From the NCBI RefSeq assembly GCF_018069625.1, contig NZ_CP072941.1:1302001-1366000 (forward strand): a DNA stretch of 64,000 nucleotides, given 5' to 3'. A program made the translations under genes and the position numbers. Source of the stretch: Streptomyces yatensis (GTDB lineage: Bacteria > Actinomycetota > Actinomycetes > Streptomycetales > Streptomycetaceae). The notes under the pieces were generated by a model, which searched no databases, was not told where the DNA came from, and was given only the letters and a program-made list of their open reading frames with translations. How positions within the stretch are numbered: the first letter of the stretch is position 1; every line of letters begins with the position of its first letter. This document shows positions 1 through 10,489 of the stretch, piece after piece.

Positions 1-417
1 GCCGCGCCTGTATCGCGAGGCTCCGCTGCTGTCGATCTGGGAGGGCTCGGGGAATGTTGCGGCGCTCGATGTGCTGCGCGCGCTGAGCCGGGAGTCGGGT
101 GCGCTGGAGGCGTTCCTGACCGAGGTGGACGCCGCGGCCGGGGCCGACGCGCGGCTGGACGCGGCCGTGGACCGGCTGCGCGGGCTGCTGCCGCAGCTCG
201 CCGACCCCGAGCGGGCACAGCTGCTGGCGCGCCGGCTGGCCGAGCAGATGACGCTGGTGCTGCAGGGCAGCCTGCTGGTGCGGTACAGCCACCCGGCGGT
301 CGCGGACGCGTTCTGCGCCTCGCGGCTCGACGGGGACTGGGGGCATGCCTTCGGCACCCTGCCGCCCGGTACGGACACCGGCCCGATCCTGGAGCGCGCC
401 CGCCCGAAGGACGCGCG

Positions 418-421
<4 letters not shown>
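1..421 (+). CDS. AidB-like acyl-CoA dehydrogenase, C-terminal fragment (5' end outside window)
   Basis: The reading frame is open from base 2 to the TGA at 419-421. The first residues in frame read LYREAPLLSIWEGSGNVAAL, the signature of the C-terminal helical domain of the AidB/acyl-CoA dehydrogenase family (flavoproteins that oxidise acyl thioesters). The GTG at 71 lies inside this conserved segment and is not a start. About 140 C-terminal residues are visible, so the FAD and substrate sites cannot be inspected. The stop overlaps the GTG start of the next gene (GTGA), so the two are translationally coupled and probably act in one acyl-CoA degradation pathway. The family is fairly sure; the substrate is unknown. 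Confidence 0.8.
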
Positions 422-1248
<827 letters not shown>

Positions 1249-1403
1249 CCAGGGGCGTGACCCGTCCCAGGGAGAGCTGAACGCCATGAGGTGAATGTCC
1301 TCCGGTAAACCTCGAAGCGCCAATGTCCGGGTCCATTCCCCTATTCGGGGGAATCCCGGTACTCACACAGCTGGCGGGCGTCCGTTCGGCGGAACATCTC
1401 CTC

Positions 1404-2183
1404 GTGAAGCGATGGCAGCGCGTATGGCGTGCGGGGGTCCTGACCACTGCCCTTGTTCTCGCCTCGGCGGGGGCGACAGCCCTGGCCGACCAGGACGGTG
1501 ACGGTCCGGCGACCGCGTCCGCGTCCCCACGGCCGACGGCGGGCGCCCGGCCCGAGCCCGGGGGCCCGCACCAGGGACCGCATGTCTGGGTGAGGATCCG
1601 GATCGGTCCGGGGCTGTGCGTCTGCGTCGCCGCCTCGGCGGGCCCGGTCGGCTTCTTCGCCCACTACGGCTGGTGCCACAAGCCGAAGCCCACGCCGACC
1701 CCCACACCTACGCCGACCCCGACGCCCACGCCGACTCCTACGCCCACCCCGACGCCGACCCCGACCCCGACGCCCACCCCCAGCCCGTCCGCCACGCCGA
1801 CCCCGACGCCCACGCCCACGCGGACCCCGAGTCCCACTCCCACACCCACCCGGACGCCGCGGGTCCCCTCCCCCACGCCCTCTCCGCGGCTTCCCACGCC
1901 GGGGCCCACAGCCGAGCCCGCGCTTCCGCTGCCGCCCCCGCCCCCGCCTCCGCCTCCGCCTCCGCGTACCAAGCCTCCGGCCTCACCCCCCACGCCGGTT
2001 CCCACACCGACCAGGACCCGTGCCGTCGAGGTGCACGCGTATCAGAAGCCCACGCGCCAGAAGCCCGACAACGGCACCTCCCTGGTCACCTTCACCCTGC
2101 TGCTCACCGCGCCCGCGGTCCTCGCGGCCGCCGCACTCCGTCCGCGTTCGCGCTCCGCCGGGCGCGGCGGGCGGCGCGGCTGA
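1404..2183 (+). CDS. Secreted/surface protein with a long Pro-Thr repeat and C-terminal membrane anchor
   Basis: No function is recognised. The frame is open from an ATG at 1323, but the GTG at 1404 gives a textbook signal peptide: a basic start (KRWQRVWR), a hydrophobic core ([14 protein letters not shown]) and an ALA cleavage site before DQDG. I prefer that start. A short globular part with three Cys follows (GLCVCV, YGWCH). Next comes a low-complexity stretch dominated by PT dipeptides and a poly-Pro run, which should form an extended rod across the cell wall. A C-terminal hydrophobic helix ([20 protein letters not shown]) ends in Arg-rich residues, like a cell-surface anchor, but no LPxTG sortase motif is present. 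Confidence 0.6.
   Translation: MKRWQRVWRAGVLTTALVLASAGATALADQDGDGPATASASPRPTAGARPEPGGPHQGPHVWVRIRIGPGLCVCVAASAGPVGFFAHYGWCHKPKPTPTPTPTPTPTPTPTPTPTPTPTPTPTPTPSPSATPTPTPTPTRTPSPTPTPTRTPRVPSPTPSPRLPTPGPTAEPALPLPPPPPPPPPPPRTKPPASPPTPVPTPTRTRAVEVHAYQKPTRQKPDNGTSLVTFTLLLTAPAVLAAAALRPRSRSAGRGGRRG
1690..1870 (+). repeat. Low-complexity tract encoding Pro-Thr repeats
   Basis: Near-perfect six-base units of the type CCNACN (for example cccacg, ccgacc) repeat here and encode runs of Pro-Thr. The tract is prone to length variation by slippage. It also produces long open antisense frames rich in Val-Gly, which are artefacts. Confidence 0.8.
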
Positions 2184-2216
2184 CGGCTCACTGTCGAACC
2201 GCTTGGGAGGTTATGC

Positions 2217-2987
2217 ATGCCCGAATGGCTGATTATGGCCCTGGTGATGGCCGGGACCTGTGCGGTCGTGATCACCGGGGCGGTCCTCAACGCCCGCCGG
2301 CTCGGGGACGAGGACGATCCGGACGAGACCCCCGATGTCCTCGACTACATGATCATGATGATCGGCGTGGTCTACGCGATCGTGCTGGGCCTGGCGATCG
2401 CCGGCGTCTGGGAGGCCCGCTCCGCCGCGCAGGACGGGGTCCGTACGGAGGCACAGGCGCTGCACGAGGTGGCCGAGCGGGCGAGCGTCTACCCCGGCCC
2501 GGTGCGCGACCGCATCCGCGAGGACGTGGACGCGTATGTGCGCCATGTGGTGCACACGGAGTTCAAGGTGATGATCGACAAGGGCGAGCTCACCGACCGC
2601 GGCGGCGAGCTGCTGAAGACCCTGCGCCACGACGTCACCTTCGCGACACCGCACAGCGATCTCCAGTCGCAGGCGTACCAGCCGATGGTGGATCAGGTGG
2701 CCGCCGTGGACGACGCGCGGAACGCCCGGCAGCAGAGCGCGGGGCCCACGATGCCCCATCTGGTCTGGTTCGGCCTGGTGCTGGGCGCGGCGCTGGTGGT
2801 CGGGCTGGTCTTCACCCTGCAGATCCGCCGCTCGCCCCGGGAGCTGATGCTCGCGGTGATGTTCACCGCGCTCATCGTCTTCCTGCTCTTCCTGGTGTGG
2901 GACTTCGACGCACCCTTCGGCCGGTCCGTCGGCGATTCGACCACGGCCTTCACCGATCTGTTCCCCAGCGCACGGGGAGGGTCTTGA
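2217..2987 (+). CDS. DUF4239-like (bestrophin-like) integral membrane protein
   Basis: The 256-residue protein has an N-terminal membrane helix (residues 4-24) and a second at about 42-63 that begins DYMIMMIGVVYAIVLGLAIAGVW. A soluble alpha-helical region of about 110 residues follows, then two C-terminal helices near 180-200 and 212-230. This layout and the early VYAIVLGLAI segment match Streptomyces DUF4239/bestrophin-like proteins of unknown function. ATG 2217 is preceded by GGGAGG at a good distance. The 3' end overlaps the convergent P450 gene by 38 bp. Confidence 0.7.
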   Translation: MPEWLIMALVMAGTCAVVITGAVLNARRLGDEDDPDETPDVLDYMIMMIGVVYAIVLGLAIAGVWEARSAAQDGVRTEAQALHEVAERASVYPGPVRDRIREDVDAYVRHVVHTEFKVMIDKGELTDRGGELLKTLRHDVTFATPHSDLQSQAYQPMVDQVAAVDDARNARQQSAGPTMPHLVWFGLVLGAALVVGLVFTLQIRRSPRELMLAVMFTALIVFLLFLVWDFDAPFGRSVGDSTTAFTDLFPSARGGS

Positions 2988-4242
2988 GCCCGTTCTGGAA
3001 GTTGGAGGTGAGCCGCACCGGGTCGCCCGCCCGGTGCAGCCCCGGCAGCCGGTCCAGGGCGGCGCGCAGCATGGCCCGCATCTGGACGCGGGCCAGACGC
3101 GCGCCCAGGCAGACATGCGGTCCGAAGCCGAAGCTCAGATGGTCGTTGGGGGCGCGGGTGATGTCGAACCGGTCGGGGTCGGTGAAGACGGTTTCGTCGC
3201 GGTTGGCCGAGGCGTGGAAGACGACGACCTTCTCACCGCGGCGGATGAGCTGCCCGCCCAGTTCCACATCGCGGATGGCGGTGCGCCGGAAGTCGATGAC
3301 GGGCGGCCAGAAGCGCAGCATCTCCTCCACCGCGGGGCCGGTCAGCTCGGGCCGGTCGCGCAGCAGCCGCAGGCTCTCGGGGTGGTCGAGCAGGGTGAGC
3401 AGCCCGCCGGGGATGCCGTTGCGCAGGGTCTCGTTGCCCGCCACGGCGAAGAGGAAGAACATGTTCTCGAACTCGTCCCGGCTCAGCCCGCCCTCCCGCA
3501 TCCGCGCCATCACACTGCCCGGACGGGGCCGCTCGGCGAGCGCGTGGGCGTAGGCGAACATATCGGCCAGGGCCTCGCGGGAACGCGGGTTCATCGGCCG
3601 GCCGTCGGGGCGTCGCGCCGCCGGGGCCGGTCGGCGGGCGAGGGCGGCGCGCCCCATGGGGCTCAGCTCCTCGAGGGCCGCGGTGGACGATCCGGCGTAG
3701 TCGGCGTCCTGGTAGCCGATGACCCTGCCGGCCCAGTCGAAGAGCAGCCGCCGGTCGCCCTCGGGGATGCCCATCACATGGGCGAGGGTCCAGACCGGCA
3801 GATCGGCGGCGAGCTCGACGAAGTCGGCCTCGCCGCGCCCGGCCACGGAGTCCACGAGCGCCGCCGCGCGCTCCTCGATGACCTCCTCCAGCTCCCGTAC
3901 CGCGCGCGGGGTGAAGGCCGCGGCGACGATGCGGCGGCTGCGGGAGTGGTCGGGCGGGTCCTGGTTGAGCATCATCGCCCGCACGAACTCCAGATCGGCG
4001 GGGGTGTCGGGGTCGCGGATCTGGGTGGCCCCGAGGTGGGAGGAGAAGACCTCGGGGGTGCGCAGGACGTGTTTGACGTCGGCGTGCCGGAACACCGCCC
4101 AGAAGCCGGGGCCGGCCGGCCAGGCCCCGACCGCGGGCTCCTCGATCCGGCAGACCGGGCGGGTGGCGCGCAGTTCGGCGAAGAGCGCGTAGGGGACACC
4201 GGCGGTGTAGGTCTCGGGAAGGAACGCCTCGACAGGGTTCAC
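2950..4242 (-). CDS. Cytochrome P450 monooxygenase
   Basis: About 430 residues, soluble bacterial class. The haem-ligand loop FGFGPHVCLGARLAR is present (Cys about residue 378), as are the K-helix ExxR (EEMLRF) and the I-helix AGNET. The frame extends to a GTG at 4296, but the GTG at 4242 (start NPVEAFLPETY) resembles normal CYP N-termini, so I use it; neither start has a convincing ribosome site. A Pro/Arg-rich insert near residues 200-220 is unusual. The substrate is unknown. It lies 13 kb from the PKS cluster behind housekeeping genes, so I do not assign it to that pathway. Partner ferredoxin and reductase are not adjacent. Confidence 0.9.
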   Translation of the reverse strand: MNPVEAFLPETYTAGVPYALFAELRATRPVCRIEEPAVGAWPAGPGFWAVFRHADVKHVLRTPEVFSSHLGATQIRDPDTPADLEFVRAMMLNQDPPDHSRSRRIVAAAFTPRAVRELEEVIEERAAALVDSVAGRGEADFVELAADLPVWTLAHVMGIPEGDRRLLFDWAGRVIGYQDADYAGSSTAALEELSPMGRAALARRPAPAARRPDGRPMNPRSREALADMFAYAHALAERPRPGSVMARMREGGLSRDEFENMFFLFAVAGNETLRNGIPGGLLTLLDHPESLRLLRDRPELTGPAVEEMLRFWPPVIDFRRTAIRDVELGGQLIRRGEKVVVFHASANRDETVFTDPDRFDITRAPNDHLSFGFGPHVCLGARLARVQMRAMLRAALDRLPGLHRAGDPVRLTSNFQNGLKTLPVRWGTDR

Positions 4243-4299
4243 AGCCGAGACCGTACGGCGCCGCCCTCCGGGCCCGTCAAGACGCCCGGAGGCCACCGA

Positions 4300-4440
4300 C
4301 CCCCTGAGCCCCCGAAAGAGACCCCGAGCCCACCGGACGCCCCGACCCCACCGGACCTCGCGAGCCCACCAAAAAACACGCCGAGCCCACCGGACGCCCC
4401 GGGCCCGCCGGAGACCGTGAGCCCGTCGGACGCCGTGCGA
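4300..4440. repeat. Short GC-rich degenerate direct repeats between P450 and phosphoesterase genes
   Basis: The spacer holds several imperfect copies of GAGCCCACCGGACGCCCC (around 4326, 4382 and 4420). No gene or clear promoter is visible here, and the repeats look like slippage products. Confidence 0.5.
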
Positions 4441-4443
4441 CCC

Positions 4444-5295
<852 letters not shown>

Positions 5296-5401
5296 TGTCT
5301 CTCCTGTCGTACGGTGGCGGTCATGACGCGGTCGCGGTGCTCGCGCGCCGCGGGACGGGCCGGGTGATCACCGGACCGTCCCTGGCGCTAGCCTCGCAGA
5401 T

Positions 5402-5863
5402 GTGGTGGACAAACTCCCTCCGTCTTTTGAACGGGGAACCGACGGACCCAAGGTCATCGTGGCCGGACTGGACGGTTCCGAATCTTCCTGGCGTGCCACG
5501 GCCTACGCCGCCGGACTGGCCAGACGCCAAAAGGCACTGCTCGTCGTGGTCTACATCCAGCCGGTGCTGGCCGCCGGGGCGGCGCTGGGTGCCTCGGTGG
5601 CCGACACGACCGGCGAGGTGGCCGAGGAGCTGATGACGGAGATGCGCGAGGCCACCGAGCGGCTGCGCGGGGTCTTCGACGTGCGCTGGGAGTTCCATAC
5701 CTTCCGGGGCGATCCGTACAACGGCCTGGCCCAGGCGGCCGATGAGCTGAAGGCCGACGCCGTGGTGGTGGGCGCGTCCGAGCAGGCCGGGCACCGCTTC
5801 ATCGGCTCGGTGGCCGTACGGCTGGTCAAGGCGGGCCGCTGGCCGGTCACGGTGGTGCCGTAG
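5402..5863 (+). CDS. Universal stress protein (UspA family)
   Basis: A single-domain 153-residue Usp fold. The first strand reads KVIVAGLDGSESSWRA. The C-terminal nucleotide loop is VVGASEQAGHRFIGSVAVRLV, close to the GxxGx9GS/T ATP-binding pattern, followed by the final strand PVTVVP. GTG 5402 has no evident Shine-Dalgarno, and a TAGCCT box lies about 8 bp upstream, so the mRNA may be leaderless with GTG at or near its 5' end (inference). Members bind ATP or AMP and modulate dormancy and stress responses. Confidence 0.85.
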   Translation: MVDKLPPSFERGTDGPKVIVAGLDGSESSWRATAYAAGLARRQKALLVVVYIQPVLAAGAALGASVADTTGEVAEELMTEMREATERLRGVFDVRWEFHTFRGDPYNGLAQAADELKADAVVVGASEQAGHRFIGSVAVRLVKAGRWPVTVVP

Positions 5864-5947
5864 GGCCCCTGCCGGCTCGCGGAGCCCGGCGCGGTGAGGC
5901 ACCGTGGGAGAAACGAACGGACCACCCCATGGACCGGGGAGACTGCC

Positions 5948-6160
5948 ATGGCCCACACCTACCGGGTGACCGAGATCGTCGGCTCGTCCACCGAGAGCGT
6001 CGACGACGCGATCCGCACCGCCATCGGCCGTGCCTCCAAGACGCTGCGCAACCTGGATTGGTTCGAGGTCGGCCAGGTCCGCGGGCATATCGAGGACGGC
6101 CGGATCGCCCACTACCAGGTGGGGCTGAAGGTCGGATTTCGGCTCGAGGACCCCGACTGA
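5948..6160 (+). CDS. Dodecin (flavin-storage protein)
   Basis: The 70-residue protein MAHTYRVTEIVGSS...FRLEDPD matches the dodecin family in length and motifs: the SxESVDDAIRTAIGRASKT helix and the LDWFEVGQVRGHIEDG strand pair with the flavin-stacking Trp. Dodecins form 12-mers that sequester riboflavin, FMN or related ligands in the cytosol. I chose ATG 5948 rather than the longer open frame from 5894 because it matches family length and is preceded by GGGGAGA. It follows the Usp gene by 85 bp, consistent with a shared stress-related transcript. Confidence 0.92.
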   Translation: MAHTYRVTEIVGSSTESVDDAIRTAIGRASKTLRNLDWFEVGQVRGHIEDGRIAHYQVGLKVGFRLEDPD

Positions 6161-6206
6161 CCCCGGCCGTGCCCGCACGGCGGGCACGGCCCCGGCGGTG
6201 GTGTGC

Positions 6207-7274
6207 TCAGCCACGGGGCACGACGGTGGAGAGCACGGACGGCAGCGGATACCAGTCGGCGGTCGCGAAGCTGGCGTGCCGGGCGGCGAGTTCGGAGACC
6301 CGGGTGCGCGCCTGGTCCTCGGTGGGGCTGATGCCGTCGATCGCGGGCGCCACGTTGTGCGCGTCCGTCATGATCAGCAGGTAGTGGCGGTCGTCGTACC
6401 AGGCGGTGTCCACACCGGTGGTGACATACGTGGACGCGTCGCCGTCGAAGACCACGAACCACGGCCGGAGGGTGGCGTCGGTGTAGCGGGTGCGCGGGTC
6501 GCCCGCGGCGGCGCCGTGGACGGCGGGGAAGGCGGCGGCCTGACCGAGCTTCCCGGCCGCGGACAGGTCCCGCAGATGGGTGGCGTACTCACGGTCGGTC
6601 CACAGCGAGTCCAGCGGGTTGTTCTCCTCGACCGTGCCCGGGATCAGCTCGACGATGAACTTGCCCGCGAGCGCCGAGCGGGACGGCCAGCCGTCCGCGC
6701 GCACCGCCTCGTCGAGGTTGGCATGGCCGCCCACCACATCCGCCGGGCGCAGCAGCGCGTCGCCCAGGGTGGTGCCGAGGAGGGTGTCGAGGTCGCCCGG
6801 GCCGCGTCCGCTCTTGCCGTAGAAGCCGTCCTTCATCTCCACCTTGATGAAGACGGGACGGTGGCCGGGATGGGCCTCGTGCCAGGCCCGCATGTCGGCG
6901 AGGCAGCCGGTCAGGCTCTGGTTGCGGGGCTTGGTGCGCAGCTGGTCCGGGCCGGCGGCGTTCTCGCAGTTGTTGTCGTTGCCGAGCGGATTGCTGTGCG
7001 AGACCCGCCAGCCGGCGCCGAACGCATTGGTCCACACGTCGAGTTCCAGGAGCGAGGCGCCGGAGTCGAGGGCGTCGGCGAAGTACGGATACTTGGCCTT
7101 TTCGTACGCGTTGTGCACCCCCACCGAGGTGGTGGCGGAATAGGACGGATCGTCCGCGGCGGCGGGCCGGGCCTCCGCCGGTGCCGTCAGACACAGTGCG
7201 GCGGCCGCCGCGGCGACCGCCACCGTTCCCGTGCGCCGGGCATGACCGCGCGCCGGATTCCCCACCCTGCCCAT
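6207..7274 (-). CDS. Secreted phosphatidylinositol-specific phospholipase C-like protein
   Basis: 355 residues with a signal peptide: Arg-rich n-region, then TVAVAAAAAALCLTAPAEA. The mature part starts SYSATTSVGVHNAY with LLELDVW and GWRVSHSNPLGNDNNC, the catalytic first half of the Ca2+-dependent PI-PLC-like TIM barrel (catalytic His in VGVHNAY and VSHS). It should act extracellularly on glycerophosphodiester or inositol lipids. The paired Cys in NNCENA and TGC may form a disulphide. It appears monocistronic. Family is fairly sure, substrate not. Confidence 0.8.
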   Translation of the reverse strand: MGRVGNPARGHARRTGTVAVAAAAAALCLTAPAEARPAAADDPSYSATTSVGVHNAYEKAKYPYFADALDSGASLLELDVWTNAFGAGWRVSHSNPLGNDNNCENAAGPDQLRTKPRNQSLTGCLADMRAWHEAHPGHRPVFIKVEMKDGFYGKSGRGPGDLDTLLGTTLGDALLRPADVVGGHANLDEAVRADGWPSRSALAGKFIVELIPGTVEENNPLDSLWTDREYATHLRDLSAAGKLGQAAAFPAVHGAAAGDPRTRYTDATLRPWFVVFDGDASTYVTTGVDTAWYDDRHYLLIMTDAHNVAPAIDGISPTEDQARTRVSELAARHASFATADWYPLPSVLSTVVPRG

Positions 7275-7420
7275 GTGTCCCCACCCTCGTCGACATCCCG
7301 ACCAACTGGGCAGAAGCGTACGGGAGTCGCGTCACGGGTTACGAGGGGCAAGGGGTCACAGCGGAACGGGCCCCGCGGCGGTGCTGCCGCTGAGCCCGTC
7401 TCATGTGCCGCGTCTCACAC

Positions 7421-7446
7421 GGCCGGGGGCCGTTTCCCGCCCGGCC
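7421..7446 (-). terminator. GC hairpin downstream of the SDR gene, possible terminator
   Basis: GGCCGGG at 7421-7427 pairs with CCCGGCC at 7440-7446, about 45 bp past the stop of the minus-strand SDR gene. There is no U tract, as is common for Streptomyces hairpin terminators. Triple GGGTCAGG repeats lie just beside it. Confidence 0.35.
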
Positions 7447-7489
7447 GGGGTCCTTTCGGGGTCAGGGGTTCGGCGGGGTCAGGAGCGGG

Positions 7490-8578
7490 TCAGGGGCGCT
7501 CCCCCACTCCGGTCGTCGCGGCCTCGCGCGGCCGCCCGCTGGGCAGCTTGGCGGCCAGCGGGGCGGTCTGATCCATCCCGGTGCCGCGCCGCAGACCGGT
7601 GAGGAACTCCCGGAGCGTCTCGACGGCGGTGTGCCGGGGCCGCCAGCCCAGTTCCTCCTGGGCACGGGTGGTGTCCATCAGCGGGAGCCGCAGGGCCGCG
7701 TCGAACAGCTGGGGCGAGGGAGGCAGCAGATGCAGATGCCAGGCCGTGGCCATGGCCGAGCGGGCGGCGACGCGCGGGATCCGCACCGTCCGTGCGTCCA
7801 GGAGTCCGGCCAGCGTCGCGCCGTCGACCGGCGGTTCGGCCGCGAGGTTGAAGGCGCCGCGCACCTGGCGGCCGAGCGCCAGGCGGTACGCCTCGGCGGC
7901 GTCGTCGCTGTGCAGCACCTGGAGGCGCAGCCCGGGCAGGTCGAAGACCGCGGGCAGGAAGCCGGCGCGGATCAGCCGCCGGGGCAGGAACGGCCCCATG
8001 AACAGCCGGCGCTGCTCGGCCGCCGCCTCCTCCTTGAAGAGGAAGCCCGGCCGCATCCGCACCACCCGGATCTGCGGATGCTCCCGTTCGAAGGCGTCGA
8101 GCACCCGCTCCACATACGCCTTCTCACGGCAGTACGCGGCCTCCGGCCAGCCGTGGGTGGGCCAGGACTCGTCCACCGGGCGGCCGTCCTCGGGGCCGGG
8201 CGAGTAGGCGCCCACCGAGGAGGCGTACACCAGCACCGGCACCTCGGCCCGCGCCACCGCCTCGAAGACCCGGATACTGCCGAGGACATTGGTGTCCCAG
8301 GTGACGGCGGGCCGGTGGCTGGGCTGGATCAGCCAGGCGAGGTGGATGACCGCGTCGGCGCCCTCGAAGTGGCGTACGAGATCGGCCTCCGCACCGGTGT
8401 CCCGCCCGATGTCCGCCCGTACCCAGGTGGTCTTCGGCGGCGACCAGTCGGGCACCCTGCGGGCGACGCCCACGATCGATTCGATGTCCGGGGCCTCGCC
8501 CAGCGCGCGGACGACGCTCGTACCGGCGTTGCCGGTGGCTCCGACCACCACCACGCGCATGCCCTGCTTGATGCCCAT
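7490..8578 (-). CDS. NAD(P)-dependent epimerase/dehydratase (extended SDR)
   Basis: 362 residues with a Rossmann start MRVVVVGATGNAGTSVVRAL (GxxGxxG), an active-site SSVGAYS Ser and YCREK (YxxxK). The C-terminal third has the LHSDDAAEAY and FNLAAE segments of NAD-dependent sugar or steroid-type epimerases. ATG is preceded by AAGGAG at good spacing. It follows the transketolase by 45 bp and is probably co-transcribed. The final 35 residues are Pro/Arg-rich and probably disordered. The substrate is unknown. Confidence 0.85.
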   Translation of the reverse strand: MGIKQGMRVVVVGATGNAGTSVVRALGEAPDIESIVGVARRVPDWSPPKTTWVRADIGRDTGAEADLVRHFEGADAVIHLAWLIQPSHRPAVTWDTNVLGSIRVFEAVARAEVPVLVYASSVGAYSPGPEDGRPVDESWPTHGWPEAAYCREKAYVERVLDAFEREHPQIRVVRMRPGFLFKEEAAAEQRRLFMGPFLPRRLIRAGFLPAVFDLPGLRLQVLHSDDAAEAYRLALGRQVRGAFNLAAEPPVDGATLAGLLDARTVRIPRVAARSAMATAWHLHLLPPSPQLFDAALRLPLMDTTRAQEELGWRPRHTAVETLREFLTGLRRGTGMDQTAPLAAKLPSGRPREAATTGVGERP

Positions 8579-8623
8579 GTGTCCGCTCCTTCCGGCCGCG
8601 TCGTGTCCTCGGCGTCCGCCTCC

Positions 8624-10462
8624 TCAGCCGGCCCGGCCGACCAGCTCCCGCGCGGCCGCGACGATCGCGTCCGCGTCGATTCCCGCGTCGCTCAGCTGCT
8701 CGTCGGGGGTCGAGGAGCCCGGCATGATGCGCACCGCGAGCCGGATCGTCCGGGGCACCGGACGGCCGTCGCCGAACGCCTCGAGCACCGCGTCGCCCAG
8801 TCCGCCCTCGGGGTGGTGGTCCTCCACGGTGATCAGCCGGCCCGTCACCTCGGCGGCGGTGCGCAGCGTCTCGGCGTCCACCGGCTTGACCGAGTACAGG
8901 TCGATGACGCGGGCGGGGATGCCCTCCTGGGCGAGCCGGTCGGCGGCCTCGATGGCCTCGTGCAGGGTGACCCCCGCGCCGATGAGGGTGACCTGGTCGT
9001 CGTCGGTGGCGCGGACGACCTTGGAGCCGCCGATGGGGAAGCTCTCGGTGGGCGGGTAGATGACCGGCGTTCCGCCGCGGGTGGTGCGCAGATAGCGGAT
9101 GCCGGACTCCGCGGCCATGGCGGCGGTCAGCTGGGCGGTCTGGTTGGCGTCGCACGGGTAGAGCACGGTGCTGCCGTGCACCGCCCGCATGGCCGCCAGG
9201 TCCTCCACGCCCATCTGCGAGGGGCCGTCCTCACCGATGGCCACCCCGGCGTGGGAGCCGATGAGGTTGAGGTCCGCGTCGCTGATGGCGGCCATCCGGA
9301 TGAAGTCGTAGGCGCGGGTGAAGAAGGCCGCGAAGGTGGAGACGTACGGGTTCCAGCCGCGGGCCTGCATGCCGACGGCGGCGGCCACCAGCTGCTGCTC
9401 GGCGATGAAGAACTCGAAGTACCGCTCGGGGTGTTCCTTGTGGAAGTACTCCAGCCGGGTGGAGTCGCCCACCTCGCCGTCGAGCGCCACCACAGCGCCG
9501 CGGGCGGTGCCGACGGCGGCCACCGCCTCGCCGAACGCGTCACGGGTGGGCACCGAGTCGCCGGTGTTGTAGCGCGGCAGGACCAGCGGGCCCTCGGCGA
9601 AGGGCCGGGTGGGCGAGACCGAGGGCGGGCCGAGCACCGGCACGGCCAGGTTGCGTACGCCACCGAGTTCGGCGATGGCCTCCTCCGCGTTCTTCAGCGG
9701 CTTGCCGTGCATGCCCTCGCGGTTCTCCACCGAGGCGACGCCGCGGCCCTTCATGGTGCGGGCGATGATGGCGGTGGGGCGGCCGACGGTGGACAGCGCC
9801 TCGGCGTAGGCGCGGTCGATGGCCTCGATGTCATGGCCGTCGATCTCGATGGTGTGCCAGTCGAAGGCGCGGATGCGCCGCGCGTAGGCGTCCAGGTCCC
9901 ATTCGTGGCGGGTGGGGCCGCGCTGGCCGAGCCGGTTCACATCGATGATGGCGATGAGGTTGTCCAGCCGCTCGTAGCCCGCGTGCTCGAACGCCTCCCA
10001 CATCGAGCCCTCGGCCATCTCGCTGTCGCCGCACAGCACCCAGACGCGGTAGGGCACATGGTCGAGCCGCTTGCCGCTCAGCGCCATGCCCACGCCGTAG
10101 GGCAGGCCCTGGCCGAGCGATCCGGTGGCCACGTCCACCCACGGCAGCCGCGGGGTGGGGTGGCCCTCCAGCCTGCTGCCGCGCTTGCGGAAGGTGAGGA
10201 ACTCCTCGTCGCGGAGGGCCCCGGCCGCCTTGTAGACCGAGTAGAGCAGCGGCGAGGCATGGCCCTTGGAGAAGATCAGGTGGTCATTGCCCGGTCGCTC
10301 GGGCTGCTCGAAGTCATAGCGCAGATGGTTTCCCATCAGGACGGCCATCAGGTCCGCCGCCGACATCGACGACGTGGGATGGCCGGACCCGGCGGCATCG
10401 GCGGCACGCACCGAGTCCACACGGAGCTGCTGCCCCAGCTCGCTGAGTTGTTCGTGTCGCAT
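8624..10462 (-). CDS. tkt: Transketolase (short, animal-like type)
   Basis: Converts pentose phosphates with sedoheptulose-7-P and glyceraldehyde-3-P, using thiamine diphosphate. At 612 residues it is shorter than the usual 660-700-residue bacterial enzyme and lacks part of the inter-domain sequence. N-terminal AAGSGHPTSSMSAADL, GHASPLLY and the TPP/Mg motif CGDSEMAEGSMWEAFEHAG...IIDVN are present. The pyrimidine domain shows FAEQQ-like FFIAEQQLVAAAVGMQARG and the His-rich SHAGVAIGEDGPSQMG. ATG is preceded by AAGGAGAACA. Streptomyces normally has another, full-length transketolase, so this may be a second, specialised copy (inference). Confidence 0.92.
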   Translation of the reverse strand: MRHEQLSELGQQLRVDSVRAADAAGSGHPTSSMSAADLMAVLMGNHLRYDFEQPERPGNDHLIFSKGHASPLLYSVYKAAGALRDEEFLTFRKRGSRLEGHPTPRLPWVDVATGSLGQGLPYGVGMALSGKRLDHVPYRVWVLCGDSEMAEGSMWEAFEHAGYERLDNLIAIIDVNRLGQRGPTRHEWDLDAYARRIRAFDWHTIEIDGHDIEAIDRAYAEALSTVGRPTAIIARTMKGRGVASVENREGMHGKPLKNAEEAIAELGGVRNLAVPVLGPPSVSPTRPFAEGPLVLPRYNTGDSVPTRDAFGEAVAAVGTARGAVVALDGEVGDSTRLEYFHKEHPERYFEFFIAEQQLVAAAVGMQARGWNPYVSTFAAFFTRAYDFIRMAAISDADLNLIGSHAGVAIGEDGPSQMGVEDLAAMRAVHGSTVLYPCDANQTAQLTAAMAAESGIRYLRTTRGGTPVIYPPTESFPIGGSKVVRATDDDQVTLIGAGVTLHEAIEAADRLAQEGIPARVIDLYSVKPVDAETLRTAAEVTGRLITVEDHHPEGGLGDAVLEAFGDGRPVPRTIRLAVRIMPGSSTPDEQLSDAGIDADAIVAAARELVGRAG

Positions 10463-10489
10463 TGTTCTCCTTCCAGGTTTCGCCGACGG

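Noticed and set aside
1690..1870. CRISPR-like or satellite array
   Set aside because: The six-base repeats are in frame and encode Pro-Thr within a secreted protein; there are no spacers.
1616..3553. 645-codon plus-strand frame spanning the Pro-Thr protein, the DUF4239 gene and the P450
   Set aside because: His/Ala/Arg-rich shadow frame crossing three well-supported genes, with no domain of its own.
2950..4242. Cytochrome P450 as a tailoring enzyme of the PKS cluster
   Set aside because: It is 13 kb outside ccr with many housekeeping-type genes between, and the predicted elaiophylin skeleton needs no P450 oxidation.
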